A program made the translations under genes and the position numbers. Under the pieces are notes generated by a model. That model was not told the origin of the DNA. It saw nothing but the letters and a program-made list of their open reading frames with translations, and did no database searches. This document shows positions 10,488 to 18,315 of a stretch of 39,037 nucleotides of DNA, one piece after another. The stretch is from an uncultured bacterium. GTDB taxonomy: Bacteria > Bipolaricaulota > Bipolaricaulia > UBA7950 > UBA9294. Numbering within the stretch: the first letter of the stretch is position 1; the number at the start of each line of letters is the position of its first letter. The stretch covers positions 1-39,037 of the forward strand of contig CAJVYM010000010.1 of assembly GCA_913009415.1 (NCBI GenBank), given 5' to 3'.

Positions 10488-11048
10488 ATGGGACTTTCAG
10501 TAAGCGAGATGCGAAAAGGGATGGTGATCCTCTACGAAGGAGAGCTGTACGAGATCATGGACTACGAGCACTCCAAGCGGGGGCGAGGCGGAGCGATTGC
10601 GCGTACGCGACTGCGGCATCTGAAGACCGGGCGCAGCCTCTCCACCACGTTCAAGGGGTCGGAGAACACCGAGTCGGTCTTCCTCGAGTCGCGCGCGCTG
10701 CAGTACCTGTACAATGATGGCGAGAATTACGTGTTCATGGACAACGAGCGCTTCGATCAGTTCCCCGTGCCCTCAGATGTCCTGGGAGGACAGGCTGAGT
10801 TTATCGTCGAAGGGATCAATGTTCTTGGCTACTATAATGCGGATATGTTGGTCAAAGTAGAACTTCCTAATTTTGTCGAGTTGAAAGTTACGCACACCGA
10901 GCCGGGCGTGAGAGGCGACACAGTCTCCAACGTTGAGAAGCCGGCGACGCTGGAGAGCGGTGCGGTGGTGCAGGTTCCTCTTTTCGTCAAGGAAGAGGAC
11001 GTATTGAAGGTGGATACTCGCAGCGGTAAATATGTAGAACGTATTTAG
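10488..11048 (+). CDS. efp: Translation elongation factor P
   Basis: The 186-residue product has the three EF-P beta-barrels and relieves ribosome stalling at proline runs. The N-terminal KOW-like domain starts MGLSVSEMRKGMVILYEG; the OB domain III carries LPNFVELKVTHTEPGVRGDT and ends with VDTRSGKYVERI. The tip of the loop that enters the peptidyl-transferase centre reads SKRGRGGA, placing Arg33 where Escherichia coli has the modified Lys34. The proline of the common KPGKG motif is also replaced. The ATG at 10488 has a GGAGTGA sequence upstream. It is the first gene of the efp–asp23–nusB run, an order also known from Firmicutes. Confidence 0.97.
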   Translation: MGLSVSEMRKGMVILYEGELYEIMDYEHSKRGRGGAIARTRLRHLKTGRSLSTTFKGSENTESVFLESRALQYLYNDGENYVFMDNERFDQFPVPSDVLGGQAEFIVEGINVLGYYNADMLVKVELPNFVELKVTHTEPGVRGDTVSNVEKPATLESGAVVQVPLFVKEEDVLKVDTRSGKYVERI

Positions 11049-11059
11049 AAGGAGGGATA

Positions 11060-11446
11060 ATGGCGGAGAGAAAAGTAGAGATCGTTGATGAAGACGGTAA
11101 GATCACGATATCGGAAGACGTAATCGCGGCGATCGCACGGATCGCTGCCGGGAAGGTCGACGGAATCGCTCTCTCCACCGGTGGTTCAGGGGGGATAAAG
11201 AGCTTCTTCGGTGGCGAAGACCTATCGCCGACGATTAAGACCGAGCTTGTAGAGGGCGGAGTGCACGTTGAGCTTCGCATCACTGTGGAGTACGGATATC
11301 CGGTTCACGAGGTCGCTCGGGGGATTCAATCCAACGTGCAGACGGACATCGAGAAGCTTTCCGGAGTCACTGTAACTGGGGTCGATGTCTTCGTGCGGAA
11401 GGTTGTCCCCCCTCACACGCCGGATGAGAACATCGACGAGGAGTGA
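11060..11446 (+). CDS. Asp23/Gls24 family envelope stress protein, copy 1
   Basis: The 128-residue product has the Asp23 fold: ITISEDVIAAIARIAAGKVD near the start, VHVELRITVEYGYPVHEVAR in the middle and VTGVDVFVRKVV near the end. In staphylococci Asp23 is a cytoplasmic protein tethered to the membrane by AmaP, and its loss induces a cell-wall stress response. The ATG follows AAGGAGGGA (11049–11057). A second Asp23 gene and an AmaP-like gene follow directly. The acidic tail TPDENIDEE is not part of the fold. Confidence 0.92.
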   Translation: MAERKVEIVDEDGKITISEDVIAAIARIAAGKVDGIALSTGGSGGIKSFFGGEDLSPTIKTELVEGGVHVELRITVEYGYPVHEVARGIQSNVQTDIEKLSGVTVTGVDVFVRKVVPPHTPDENIDEE

Positions 11447-11462
11447 GGAGGAGGATGGAAGA

Positions 11463-11822
11463 ATGGTAGACTCAGAGAAGGGAAGCGTAGGCATCTCTAA
11501 AGAAGTCGTCACAGCGATCGCTGGGATCGCTGTCTCCGAAGTCGATGGCATAGCTAACCTCCGCGTCGGAGATGGGGCCTTCCGCCGTGGCGAGGGGATG
11601 AAGCGGTATGTGGACACAGACGTGGAAGGGGAGAACGTGAAGGTCACGGTGCGCATCACAGCGATCTATGGAACCCCGATCCACAAGGTGGCAAAGCAGG
11701 TGCAGACGCGCGTGAAGGCAGAGATCGAACGGATGACCGGACTGAAGGTGAGTGCGGTGAATGTCGATGTGCAGCGTCTCGTCGAGCCGCAGGATCAACC
11801 TGAGGACGGTGAGGGAGAATGA
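11463..11822 (+). CDS. Asp23/Gls24 family envelope stress protein, copy 2
   Basis: The 119-residue product starts at ATG 11463 after GGAGGAGGATGG; the frame is open upstream but that part overlaps copy 1. It shares the Asp23 pattern with its neighbour: GISKEVVTAIAGIAVSEVDG, VKVTVRITAIYGTPIHKVAK and VSAVNVDVQRLV. The two copies are clearly diverged, so this is an old duplication, and they may form a hetero-oligomer. The stop codon overlaps the next gene by four bases (ATGA). Confidence 0.9.
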   Translation: MVDSEKGSVGISKEVVTAIAGIAVSEVDGIANLRVGDGAFRRGEGMKRYVDTDVEGENVKVTVRITAIYGTPIHKVAKQVQTRVKAEIERMTGLKVSAVNVDVQRLVEPQDQPEDGEGE

Positions 11823-12385
11823 CCCCGTTCCTCCTCGGCGTAGTGGTCTTTGCGGGGATCGTTACCGCTGGGATGGGTGTTATCTCTATCCTGCTCTGCG
11901 TGGGGACGCTCTCCCTCGTCGCTGCGCAGCAATTCTTCGATGCGTTGATCGGAAAAATAATCCTCTACGCGCTCGGAGGTATTTTCCTCGGTGTAAGCTT
12001 CTACTTTGCGTCCCTCTTCTACCGCGGGCGCACACAGCTGGCACGCTTTGCGCAGGATGGTGAGTGGGGGAAGATCGAGCTTTCTCCCCACGCGTTGCGA
12101 GAGTTAGTGAGCGGCATTATGCGTGATGAGCTTGGGATCGATCGTTTTCAGGTGCGGCTGCGTCACCTGGGTGATGGCCTCGCGATAAGGATCACCACGA
12201 CGCTCTTGCCCGAGGATCGAGTGGCTGAGATTGGACAGCGTATCCAGGAGACTCTGTCGCGTCGTGTGGCGGAGCGCACCGGAATTGAAGTGCGTGAGGT
12301 CTCCGTCCTTGTGAACAGCATCCACTCGCACGAGGAAGAGCCCCCTGCCAGTGAGGAGGAGAATGAACATACTGATGCCTCCTAG
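11819..12385 (+). CDS. AmaP-like membrane anchor of Asp23
   Basis: The 188-residue product has two transmembrane helices (about 5–32 and 43–66) followed by a soluble domain with LSPHALRELVSGIMRDELGI and VREVSVLVNSI, resembling the alkaline shock response membrane anchor protein AmaP. The soluble domain itself looks Asp23-like. It ends in a very acidic tail. It overlaps copy 2 of Asp23 by four bases and overlaps the next gene by 23 bases, so it is translationally coupled on both sides. Confidence 0.85.
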   Translation: MTPFLLGVVVFAGIVTAGMGVISILLCVGTLSLVAAQQFFDALIGKIILYALGGIFLGVSFYFASLFYRGRTQLARFAQDGEWGKIELSPHALRELVSGIMRDELGIDRFQVRLRHLGDGLAIRITTTLLPEDRVAEIGQRIQETLSRRVAERTGIEVREVSVLVNSIHSHEEEPPASEEENEHTDAS

Positions 12386-12566
12386 AGTGATGGGCCTTCT
12401 GGTGGGCCTGTTGATTGGAATCATCTTCGTTGTCGTCGGTTGGCGCGTTGTCTTGATCCTTCTTGCGTTTGCGCTCGGTGGATACATCGTCGGTTCGTGT
12501 CTCGAATCGGGGAACGCTCTGGGGGCCAGTCTGCGCAGACTCTACATCCGCCTCTTCCGTCCCTGA
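12363..12566 (+). CDS. DUF2273 small membrane protein
   Basis: The 67-residue product starts at ATG 12363 after GTGAGGAGGAG and overlaps the end of the AmaP-like gene. It is mostly a pair of closely spaced hydrophobic helices (about 10–45) with a basic end RRLYIRLFRP. Small proteins of the DUF2273 family occur beside asp23 and amaP in Gram-positive bacteria, which supports the call. The molecular role is unknown. Its stop overlaps the start of nusB (TGATG). Confidence 0.8.
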   Translation: MNILMPPRVMGLLVGLLIGIIFVVVGWRVVLILLAFALGGYIVGSCLESGNALGASLRRLYIRLFRP

Positions 12567-12958
12567 TGCAGAGAAGGAAAGCGCGTGAGCTTGTCCTTCA
12601 TCTTCTCTACGCACGGGAGTTCGTCGATACGCCGCTCGCGAAGATGATCTCCGAGCACGAAGATACAAACGACCAAAGCGAGTACGTCGAGGAGACGCTT
12701 CGCGGGGTCGTCGAGTACCTCGCTGATCTCGATGACGTGATCAATCGTTACGCCGTCGGCTGGCGGGTGGAGAGGCTCGCGGTCCTCGATCGAAATGTCC
12801 TGCGGTTGGGGCTGTATGAGCTGCTGCACGCATCGGACATCCCAGCTGAAGTGGCGATCGACGAGGCAGTAGAACTCGCCAAGAAGTATGGAACAGAGCA
12901 GGCACAGTCGTTCATCAACGGTATTCTCGATCGGGTGTGGAAGGATGCGGGTGATTGA
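12566..12958 (+). CDS. nusB: Transcription antitermination factor NusB
   Basis: The 130-residue all-helical product begins MQRRKARELVLHLLYAREF, the usual NusB N-terminus, and carries RLAVLDRNVLRLGLYELLH and the closing IDEAVELAKKYGTEQAQSFI and NGILDRV segments. NusB binds boxA RNA with NusE (S10) and prevents early termination in rRNA operons. The start ATG 12566 is coupled to the DUF2273 stop codon. The open frame upstream of it is the shadow of DUF2273. Confidence 0.95.
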   Translation: MQRRKARELVLHLLYAREFVDTPLAKMISEHEDTNDQSEYVEETLRGVVEYLADLDDVINRYAVGWRVERLAVLDRNVLRLGLYELLHASDIPAEVAIDEAVELAKKYGTEQAQSFINGILDRVWKDAGD

Positions 12959-14065
12959 GTGTCCAAGGAGAGGCTGCGGACGCTTGTCGTGCTTGGCACG
13001 CGGCCGGAGGCGATCAAGCTCTTTCCTGTGATCGAACGGCTCAGGGAAGAACCTGCGATCAAGATGACGCTCTGTGTCACTGCGCAGCAGCGCGATCTTC
13101 TCGATCAGACGCTCACTGCGTTTGGTCTCGTGCCAGATTATGATCTTGACGTGATGGTCCCCGATCAGAGCCTGTTTCACATCACGCGGGAGATCCTCTC
13201 CCGCATCGAGCCTGTACTGCGCGAGGTCAGGCCGGGGCTGGTCATCGTACAGGGCGACGCGCAAACAACGTTCTGTGGAGCGCTTGCCGCCTACTACGCG
13301 CGTGTCCCCGTGGCACATGTTGAGGCCGGGCTGCGCACTGGAGACAAGTACGCCCCTTTCCCAGAAGAGATGAACCGCCGCTTTGTGGATCAGATCGCCG
13401 ATTTCCACTTCGCTCCCACGGCGCGCGCACGGGAGAACCTCAGGAGTGAGGGTATCCCGGAGGAGTCCATATTCGTCACCGGGAACACCGAGATCGACAC
13501 GCTCCACTATGTTCTTGGTAATCTACGTCCGACGATCACGTTCGACTTTTCCGGGCGTGTGATCATCGCCACGATGCACCGCCGCGAGAACTTCGGCTCG
13601 GGCATAGATCGCATCTGCGAAGCGCTATCTTTGATCGCCGCTCGAAACAGGGACGTGACCATCGTCGTACCCGTGCATCCCAATCCGCACGTCCACGATA
13701 GGATCCACGGCGCACTCACGGGAAGGAAGCGGATCATCCTCCTTGAACCGATCGATTACGTCTCGTTCGTCCACCTGCTGGCCCGTGCCAGCCTCATACT
13801 CACCGATTCCGGTGGTCTGCAGGAGGCAGCGGTTGGCCTGCACATTCCGCTTCTCGTCCTGCGCGATAAGACGGAACGCACCGAGGGGATAGAGACCGGT
13901 GCAGCCTTGCTTGTTGGGACGCAGACAGAACACATCGTGTCAGAGACCGAACGCCTTCTTAAGGGTGAAGATGCGCGCAGGAGAATGGCGAGCGCCGAAA
14001 ACCCATACGGCGACGGGAACGCCGCTGATATCATCGTAAATGTCATAAAGGAGAGGTTCACATGA
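12959..14065 (+). CDS. wecB: UDP-N-acetylglucosamine 2-epimerase (non-hydrolysing)
   Basis: The 368-residue product interconverts UDP-GlcNAc and UDP-ManNAc, a precursor of surface polysaccharides or linkage units. Family motifs appear in order: VLGTRPEAIK (11–20), the HVEAGLRTGDKYAPFPEEMN segment, MHRREN, PVHPNP, LTDSGGLQEAA and, at the C-terminus, RDKTERTEGIETG. It starts with GTG immediately after the nusB stop, and its own stop overlaps the PHP gene by four bases. No other sugar-nucleotide gene is near, so the polymer it serves cannot be named. Confidence 0.93.
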   Translation: MSKERLRTLVVLGTRPEAIKLFPVIERLREEPAIKMTLCVTAQQRDLLDQTLTAFGLVPDYDLDVMVPDQSLFHITREILSRIEPVLREVRPGLVIVQGDAQTTFCGALAAYYARVPVAHVEAGLRTGDKYAPFPEEMNRRFVDQIADFHFAPTARARENLRSEGIPEESIFVTGNTEIDTLHYVLGNLRPTITFDFSGRVIIATMHRRENFGSGIDRICEALSLIAARNRDVTIVVPVHPNPHVHDRIHGALTGRKRIILLEPIDYVSFVHLLARASLILTDSGGLQEAAVGLHIPLLVLRDKTERTEGIETGAALLVGTQTEHIVSETERLLKGEDARRRMASAENPYGDGNAADIIVNVIKERFT

Positions 14066-14910
14066 TCGCGAGGTACGCCGATCTACATTTGCACACCACC
14101 GCTTCCGATGGCATGCAGGACATCCCGACCCTCATTTCGCGAGCAAAGGCGCGAGGGCTGTCCACGATCGCCATCACCGATCACGACACAATATCAAAGG
14201 ATCTGACGGAAAGAGTAACGGAGATCTCTGGGATGGAGGTGATCACCGGCGTCGAGTTGAAGGTTGACTACGACGGGGTTTTCGGAGAACTCCTGGGCTA
14301 CTTCATCGATCCGCTCTCCGCGCCAATGCGGGAGCTGTTCGCATTCATGCGCGATGCGCGCGAGAGGCGGATGGAGGAGATGGTCAAGCGCTGCCGCGAG
14401 CGCGTGGGGATTGACGTATCGTTCGAGGAGGTGCGTAGCCTCGCCGTGGGGAGCATCGGCCGTCCTCACCTTGCCAAGATACTCGTTGAAAAGGGAGCGG
14501 TAAAGACGATGCGGGAGGCGTTTGACAGGCTAATAGGTTCAGATGGCGAGTGCTATGTGAGGCTTGCGCGACCGGAGTTTCGCGATGCAACGGATGCGAT
14601 TCACGCTGCACGAGGAGTCACTTCCGTCCCGCACCCCTGTTTCATCGCCATCGATGACTGGGATGCATTCAGCGAAAAGCTCCTCGCCGCGGGAGTGGAT
14701 GGAATTGAGTCCTTCTACCCCTATGCGAGCGGTGGCAGCGGGTTGCACATTGCCCCAGAAGATGTGAGGAAAATCGCCATACAGAAAGGCTTTTTGCTCA
14801 CCGGCGGCTCGGACGATCACGGCCCAAACTCGGTCAAGGACACGCTGGGAGCGATACACCTTCCCTATCGCTACGTGGAAATGCTGAAAGAGCGGTGCAA
14901 TCTGGCTTAG
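14062..14910 (+). CDS. PHP-domain metal-dependent phosphoesterase (TrpH/YciV type)
   Basis: The 282-residue product starts with the PHP motif DLHLHTTASDG (7–17) and carries ITDHDT (38–43), a conserved HPC segment in TSVPHPCFIA, and a C-terminal GGSDDHGPNS motif. These His and Asp residues bind two or three metal ions. Relatives include RNase AM (YciV), which trims the 5' ends of rRNA, and nucleotide 3'-phosphatases. Given nusB upstream, an RNA role is attractive but unproven. It is the last gene of the run, and its stop overlaps the convergent DUF1385 gene by four bases. Confidence 0.85.
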   Translation: MIARYADLHLHTTASDGMQDIPTLISRAKARGLSTIAITDHDTISKDLTERVTEISGMEVITGVELKVDYDGVFGELLGYFIDPLSAPMRELFAFMRDARERRMEEMVKRCRERVGIDVSFEEVRSLAVGSIGRPHLAKILVEKGAVKTMREAFDRLIGSDGECYVRLARPEFRDATDAIHAARGVTSVPHPCFIAIDDWDAFSEKLLAAGVDGIESFYPYASGGSGLHIAPEDVRKIAIQKGFLLTGGSDDHGPNSVKDTLGAIHLPYRYVEMLKERCNLA

Positions 14911-15809
14911 CTCTCCTCCGTCTCCTCGGCAAGTTCTGCTTGCGGAGGAGTGGCCGGTTCGGTGACCCGCTTGATCGATGCGATTGCGACCTCGAGCATG
15001 TCATCGGTCGGCTCGGCCGTCGTTAATAGCTGCAGCCAAAGGCCTGGTTTGACGAGCATCCTCACCCACCAGTGGTTATCGTATTCCTTCCCGCTGAAGC
15101 GCAGTGCCTCATAGGAAATCCCCGCTACTACTGGCAGAAGCAACAGGCGAGAGAGTATCTTCAGCCACAGCACTGGATTACCTGCAAGGGAAAAAACGAG
15201 TATCGAGATAACGAGAACGATCATCAGAAACGCCGTTCCGCAGCGAGGATGGAGGGTCGTGTACTTGCGTGCGTTCTCCACCGTCAATTCCTCGCCCGCC
15301 TCGTAGGTGTAGACCGTTTTGTGTTCTGCCCCGTGGTACTGAAAGACGCGATGGATGTCCTTCATGCGAGATATGGCAATGATGTACACCAGAAAGAAGG
15401 TGATGCGAATTGCTCCCTCCACAAGATTGAACGGGATGGAGCTCCCGGTGCGCAACGACGGGATGCTGTTCACGATGTACAACGGGAGGACGACGAACGC
15501 CCCGATAGCGATGATGATCGCGAGGGCGAACGTGACAAGCCCCCAACCGGATGTCATCTCTTCCTCTTGATCGGGGAAGGCGATCCTCGCCGACATATTG
15601 AGCGCACGGATTCCAAGAGAGAGCATGTCATACAGGCGAAACAATCCGCGCACGAACGGGATCTCGCCGAGCTTGCGCAGGCGCTTACTGGTGGGGAGGT
15701 CGCGGACTACTATCTGCCCATCATTGGTACGACGAACGGCGACCGCTACGCGATCGCCGTTCTGCATCATTACCCCTTCGATAAGTGCCTGTCCACCTAC
15801 CGATGCCAT
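14907..15809 (-). CDS. DUF1385 family membrane protein (YqhQ-like)
   Basis: The 300-residue product opens MASVGGQALIEGVMMQNGDR, the typical DUF1385 N-terminus. It has about four transmembrane segments (near 90–115, 133–152, 195–215 and 217–235) and the conserved motifs YHGAEHKTVYTYE and LHPRCGTAFL. The biochemical function is unknown. In many bacteria it lies between rpmE and prfA; here rpmE is immediately upstream, with a two-base gap, and prfA lies 1.4 kb away. ATG at 15809 is close to the rpmE stop, suggesting coupling. Confidence 0.9.
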   Translation of the reverse strand: MASVGGQALIEGVMMQNGDRVAVAVRRTNDGQIVVRDLPTSKRLRKLGEIPFVRGLFRLYDMLSLGIRALNMSARIAFPDQEEEMTSGWGLVTFALAIIIAIGAFVVLPLYIVNSIPSLRTGSSIPFNLVEGAIRITFFLVYIIAISRMKDIHRVFQYHGAEHKTVYTYEAGEELTVENARKYTTLHPRCGTAFLMIVLVISILVFSLAGNPVLWLKILSRLLLLPVVAGISYEALRFSGKEYDNHWWVRMLVKPGLWLQLLTTAEPTDDMLEVAIASIKRVTEPATPPQAELAEETEES

Positions 15810-15811
15810 AC

Positions 15812-16018
15812 CTAATTCTCTTTCTTTCCGTACTTACGTTGGAACCTCTCCACGCGTCCTTCCGTGTCGAGGAGACGCTCCTCGCCCGTGAAGAACGGAT
15901 GACACTTCGAGCAGATATCCACGCGCATCTCTTCCACAGTGGATAACGTCTCAAACTCGGCTCCGCAACCACACTTGATCACGGCGCGTTTCAACTCTGG
16001 ATGAATACCCTTTTTCAC
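15812..16018 (-). CDS. rpmE: 50S ribosomal protein L31
   Basis: The 68-residue product starts at GTG 16018 behind a GACAGGAG ribosome-binding site; a longer frame upstream is the overlap with rpsI. The start MKKGIHPEL and the motif DICSKCHPFFTG are diagnostic. Cys16, Cys18, Cys36 and Cys39 form the zinc site, so this is the zinc-binding form of L31. It lies 13 bases after rpsI in the same transcript. Confidence 0.96.
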   Translation of the reverse strand: MKKGIHPELKRAVIKCGCGAEFETLSTVEEMRVDICSKCHPFFTGEERLLDTEGRVERFQRKYGKKEN

Positions 16019-16031
16019 GACGTTCTCCTGT

Positions 16032-16469
16032 CTAACGCTTAGAGTACTGCTCGCTCTTGCGTGCCTTGCGACGGCCGTACTTCTTCCGCTCAACCTCACG
16101 TGGGTCGCGGGTGAGCAAGCCCGCCTTCTTCAACGGAATCCGGTACTCATCCGTCACACCAACGAGCGCACGCGCAATTCCCAGGCGCACAGCCTCCATT
16201 TGACCGGTGAAACCGCCACCGGAGACGCGTGCTTTTACATCATACTTTCCCACGGTCCCAGTAGTATAGAAAGGTAGCTTTAGCGTCTTTTCCAGATGCT
16301 CAGCCGCGTTTAGGTAGGAGGAGAAATATCCCTCTGCCGGGTGGCCGTTGATCACCAAGTTTCCTTCACCCTCGGATAGGTAGACACGGGCCGTAGACCG
16401 CTTCCTTCTTCCTATCGCATGTATCGCATTTCCAACACGTTTAGGCAATCGCCTTGCTCCAGCTTCCAC
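16032..16469 (-). CDS. rpsI: 30S ribosomal protein S9
   Basis: The 145-residue product has the S9 core: AIGRRKRSTARVYL, VSGGGFTGQMEAVRLGIARAL, LLTRDPREVERKKYGRRKAR, and the basic C-terminal tail ending SKR that reaches into the P site. A GTG at 16469 is preceded at ten bases by AGGAGGTG. It gives about 16 residues more than usual at the N-terminus, so a later start is possible. The partner gene rplM, normally directly upstream, is absent; a tRNA-Glu gene is there instead. Confidence 0.95.
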   Translation of the reverse strand: MEAGARRLPKRVGNAIHAIGRRKRSTARVYLSEGEGNLVINGHPAEGYFSSYLNAAEHLEKTLKLPFYTTGTVGKYDVKARVSGGGFTGQMEAVRLGIARALVGVTDEYRIPLKKAGLLTRDPREVERKKYGRRKARKSEQYSKR

Positions 16470-16514
16470 GAAGGAAAGACACCTCCTGCAATTTGCTTTT
16501 CACGAATACGCGAA

Positions 16515-16543
16515 ACTATACAAACACGTACCGCCCCTGTCAA
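16515..16543 (-). promoter_or_regulatory. Predicted rpsI-rpmE promoter
   Basis: The minus strand shows TTGACA, 17 bases, then TATAGT. It would start transcription near 16508 and give a 40-base leader for rpsI. Confidence 0.7.
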
Positions 16544-16595
16544 CGTTACAGCCCGAGGACTGCCGCTGGCACGGGCTCCATCCACGTCACTTTAC

Positions 16596-16671
16596 TGGCG
16601 GTCCCGAGGGGATTCGAACCCCTGTCGCCGGGATGAGAGCCCGATATCCTAGGCCACTAGACGACGGGACC
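16596..16671 (-). tRNA. tRNA-Glu (anticodon CUC)
   Basis: The minus strand starts GGTCCCGTCGTCTAGTGGCC, has anticodon loop CTCTCAT inside a TCGGG/CCCGG stem (anticodon CTC), a T arm AGGGG TTCGAAT CCCCT, acceptor end CGGGACC and an encoded CCA after the discriminator G. Confidence 0.96.
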
Positions 16672-16685
16672 GGTATTTGGCATTG

Positions 16686-16714
16686 ATTATGCTCTATACC
16701 GGGCCGTGCATCAA
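16686..16714 (-). promoter_or_regulatory. Predicted tRNA-Glu promoter
   Basis: The minus strand shows TTGATG, 17 bases, then CATAAT, ending 14 bases before the tRNA. Confidence 0.45.
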
Positions 16715-16732
16715 GGGAAGTTAACGTATTAT

Positions 16733-17011
16733 CTACCCTTCATCTTTCTTCGCGGGACTGGCGGGCGGCAGGTCCTTGATCAGGGGTTCGGCTTCCTTTA
16801 GCGCAGCGATGAGTTCACCGTACAGCTCAACCGGTACCGCAATCCCCTTCCTTGTTGGCTTCCAGTCCCCATCGTCCGCCTCATAGAAATTGCGGATATC
16901 CAGGTAATCGCGATCGTGAAAGCGCGAAAGGCGAACGTGTATCCTGCTCCCCATTCCCTTGTCGATCGCCTTTATCAACCGTTCATCGCCTGCTTGCTTC
17001 TCCTCGGGCAT
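16733..17011 (-). CDS. PC4/p15-like transcriptional coactivator family protein
   Basis: The 92-residue product has in its centre RIHVRLSRFHDRDYLDIRNF, then DGDWKPTRKGIAVPVELYGE and an amphipathic helix LIAALKEAEPLI. This is the layout of the PC4 (p15) C-terminal domain, a single-stranded-DNA-binding fold of four strands and one helix. Bacterial members are small DNA-binding proteins of largely unknown role, probably dimeric. ATG at 17011 follows AAGGAGGA. The leader contains a 12-base perfect palindrome (separate entry). The C-terminal tail PPASPAKKDEG looks disordered. Confidence 0.85.
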   Translation of the reverse strand: MPEEKQAGDERLIKAIDKGMGSRIHVRLSRFHDRDYLDIRNFYEADDGDWKPTRKGIAVPVELYGELIAALKEAEPLIKDLPPASPAKKDEG

Positions 17012-17028
17012 GGTTCCTCCTTATCCTC

Positions 17029-17040
17029 AGGTGATCACCT
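17029..17040. promoter_or_regulatory. Perfect 12-base palindrome in the PC4-like gene leader
   Basis: AGGTGATCACCT lies between the predicted -10 box at 17055–17060 (TATAAT on the minus strand) and the ribosome-binding site, at about +8 to +20 of the predicted transcript. It could be an operator for a dimeric protein. Confidence 0.35.
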
Positions 17041-17085
17041 CTTCACATCACCCTATTATACATCTAGTTGTTGGGCAAAAGAAAG

Positions 17086-17159
17086 TGGGCCTGCCTGGAC
17101 TCGAACCAGGGACCTCCCGCTTATCAGGCGAGCGCTCTAACCAGCTGAGCTACAGACCC
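17086..17159 (-). tRNA. tRNA-Ile (anticodon GAU)
   Basis: The minus strand gives GGGTCTGTAGCTCAGCTGG, anticodon loop CTGATAA with anticodon GAT, T arm CCTGG TTCGAGT CCAGG and acceptor end CAGGCCC with discriminator A. Unlike the other two tRNAs here, CCA is not encoded. Confidence 0.96.
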
Positions 17160-17171
17160 AAGACCGGCATA

Positions 17172-17200
17172 ATGGTAGCCAGCACATGTTCGATTGTCAA
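17172..17200 (-). promoter_or_regulatory. Predicted tRNA-Ile promoter
   Basis: The minus strand shows TTGACA, 17 bases, then TACCAT, ending 12 bases before the tRNA. It lies just after the prfA stop codon. Confidence 0.55.
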
Positions 17201-17236
17201 GGAATGTGCACAGCAAAACGTCGATACGGTAAGGAT

Positions 17237-18301
17237 TTACGCCATCTGCCTCTCCAAGTCTGCCTTGCGCAGGGCAGTCAGAAGCTCCCCCAGGTTCCCC
17301 TCGAGAATATCGTGCAGGTGATATAGAGTTAAGCCGATGCGATGGTCGGTTACACGATTCTGTGGGAAGTTGTATGTACGGATCTTCTCGCTGCGGTCAC
17401 CGGAACCGATCTGCTTGCGGCGCGTGGCGGACAGCTCTGCTTCATGTTCCTCCTCCAAACGGGCCTTCAATCGCGAACGGAGCACGCGCATTGCCTGTGC
17501 CTTATTCTTATGCTGCGATTTCTCGTCCTGGCAACTGACGACGAGACCGGTGGGGATGTGCGTGATCCGCACGGCGGAGTCGGTCGTGTTCACGCTCTGA
17601 CCTCCCGGGCCGGTGGAGCGGAAGGTATCGATCTTGAGGTCGTTCGGATCGATATTAAGCTCAATCTCTTCTGCTTCCGGCAGGACGACGACGCTGGCCG
17701 TGGAAGTATGAATCCGTCCCGCGGACTCGGTCTCCGGTACCCGCTGAACGCGGTGCACACCAGACTCGTAGCGAAAGCGTCCGAATGCGTCCTTGCCCTC
17801 GATGGCGAGTGTGATCTGCTTGAACCCACCAAGTGGCGTGGGATGGCTATCGAGGAGGGAAACCTTGAACCCGTTCCCCTCCGCGTAGCGCGTGTACATG
17901 CGAAACAGATCCGCGGCGAACAGGCTCGACTCGTCACCGCCGGTCCCCGCCCTAATCTCCACGATTGCGGTCTTCCGATCGCGCGGATCGGAAGGGACAA
18001 CGAGGTTGAGAAACTTCGCTTCAACCCCTTGCAGTAGCGCGCGATCCTGTTCCAGCGCCTCCTCTATCTCCTGGCGCAGATCCTCCTCGGTCTCCCACAT
18101 TTCTTCCTCCTCGGAAATGGAGGATGTGAGGTGTTCCCACTGCTGTCCGAGGTCGATCAAATTGCGCAGGTGCGCGTACTGCTGGGTAATGTTGCGGTAC
18201 TCCGGACTCACGATTATCTGCGGGTCGCTCATCTGTTCCTCGAGACGCGCATACTCCGCTCTCGCCTGTTCCAGTTGCTTCGCGATTTGTTGGTTGACCA
18301 T
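17237..18301 (-). CDS. prfA: Peptide chain release factor 1
   Basis: The 354-residue product terminates translation at UAA and UAG. The GGQ loop that triggers hydrolysis is at 233–235 ([10 protein letters not shown]). The codon-reading motif is P-E-T (189–191) in [14 protein letters not shown], of the RF1 PxT type and not the SPF type of RF2. The N-terminal coiled domain and the [10 protein letters not shown] segment are normal. The ATG at 18301 has no clear Shine-Dalgarno sequence. Its usual partner prmC (GGQ methyltransferase) is not next to it. It may be co-transcribed with the small coiled-coil gene 14 bases upstream. Confidence 0.97.
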   Translation of the reverse strand: MVNQQIAKQLEQARAEYARLEEQMSDPQIIVSPEYRNITQQYAHLRNLIDLGQQWEHLTSSISEEEEMWETEEDLRQEIEEALEQDRALLQGVEAKFLNLVVPSDPRDRKTAIVEIRAGTGGDESSLFAADLFRMYTRYAEGNGFKVSLLDSHPTPLGGFKQITLAIEGKDAFGRFRYESGVHRVQRVPETESAGRIHTSTASVVVLPEAEEIELNIDPNDLKIDTFRSTGPGGQSVNTTDSAVRITHIPTGLVVSCQDEKSQHKNKAQAMRVLRSRLKARLEEEHEAELSATRRKQIGSGDRSEKIRTYNFPQNRVTDHRIGLTLYHLHDILEGNLGELLTALRKADLERQMA

Positions 18302-18315
18302 TGCAAGTTGAGAAG

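Noticed and set aside
17237-18301. Release factor 2 instead of release factor 1
   Set aside because: The codon-reading motif is P-E-T in the RF1 position, not SPF, and no programmed frameshift site is present.
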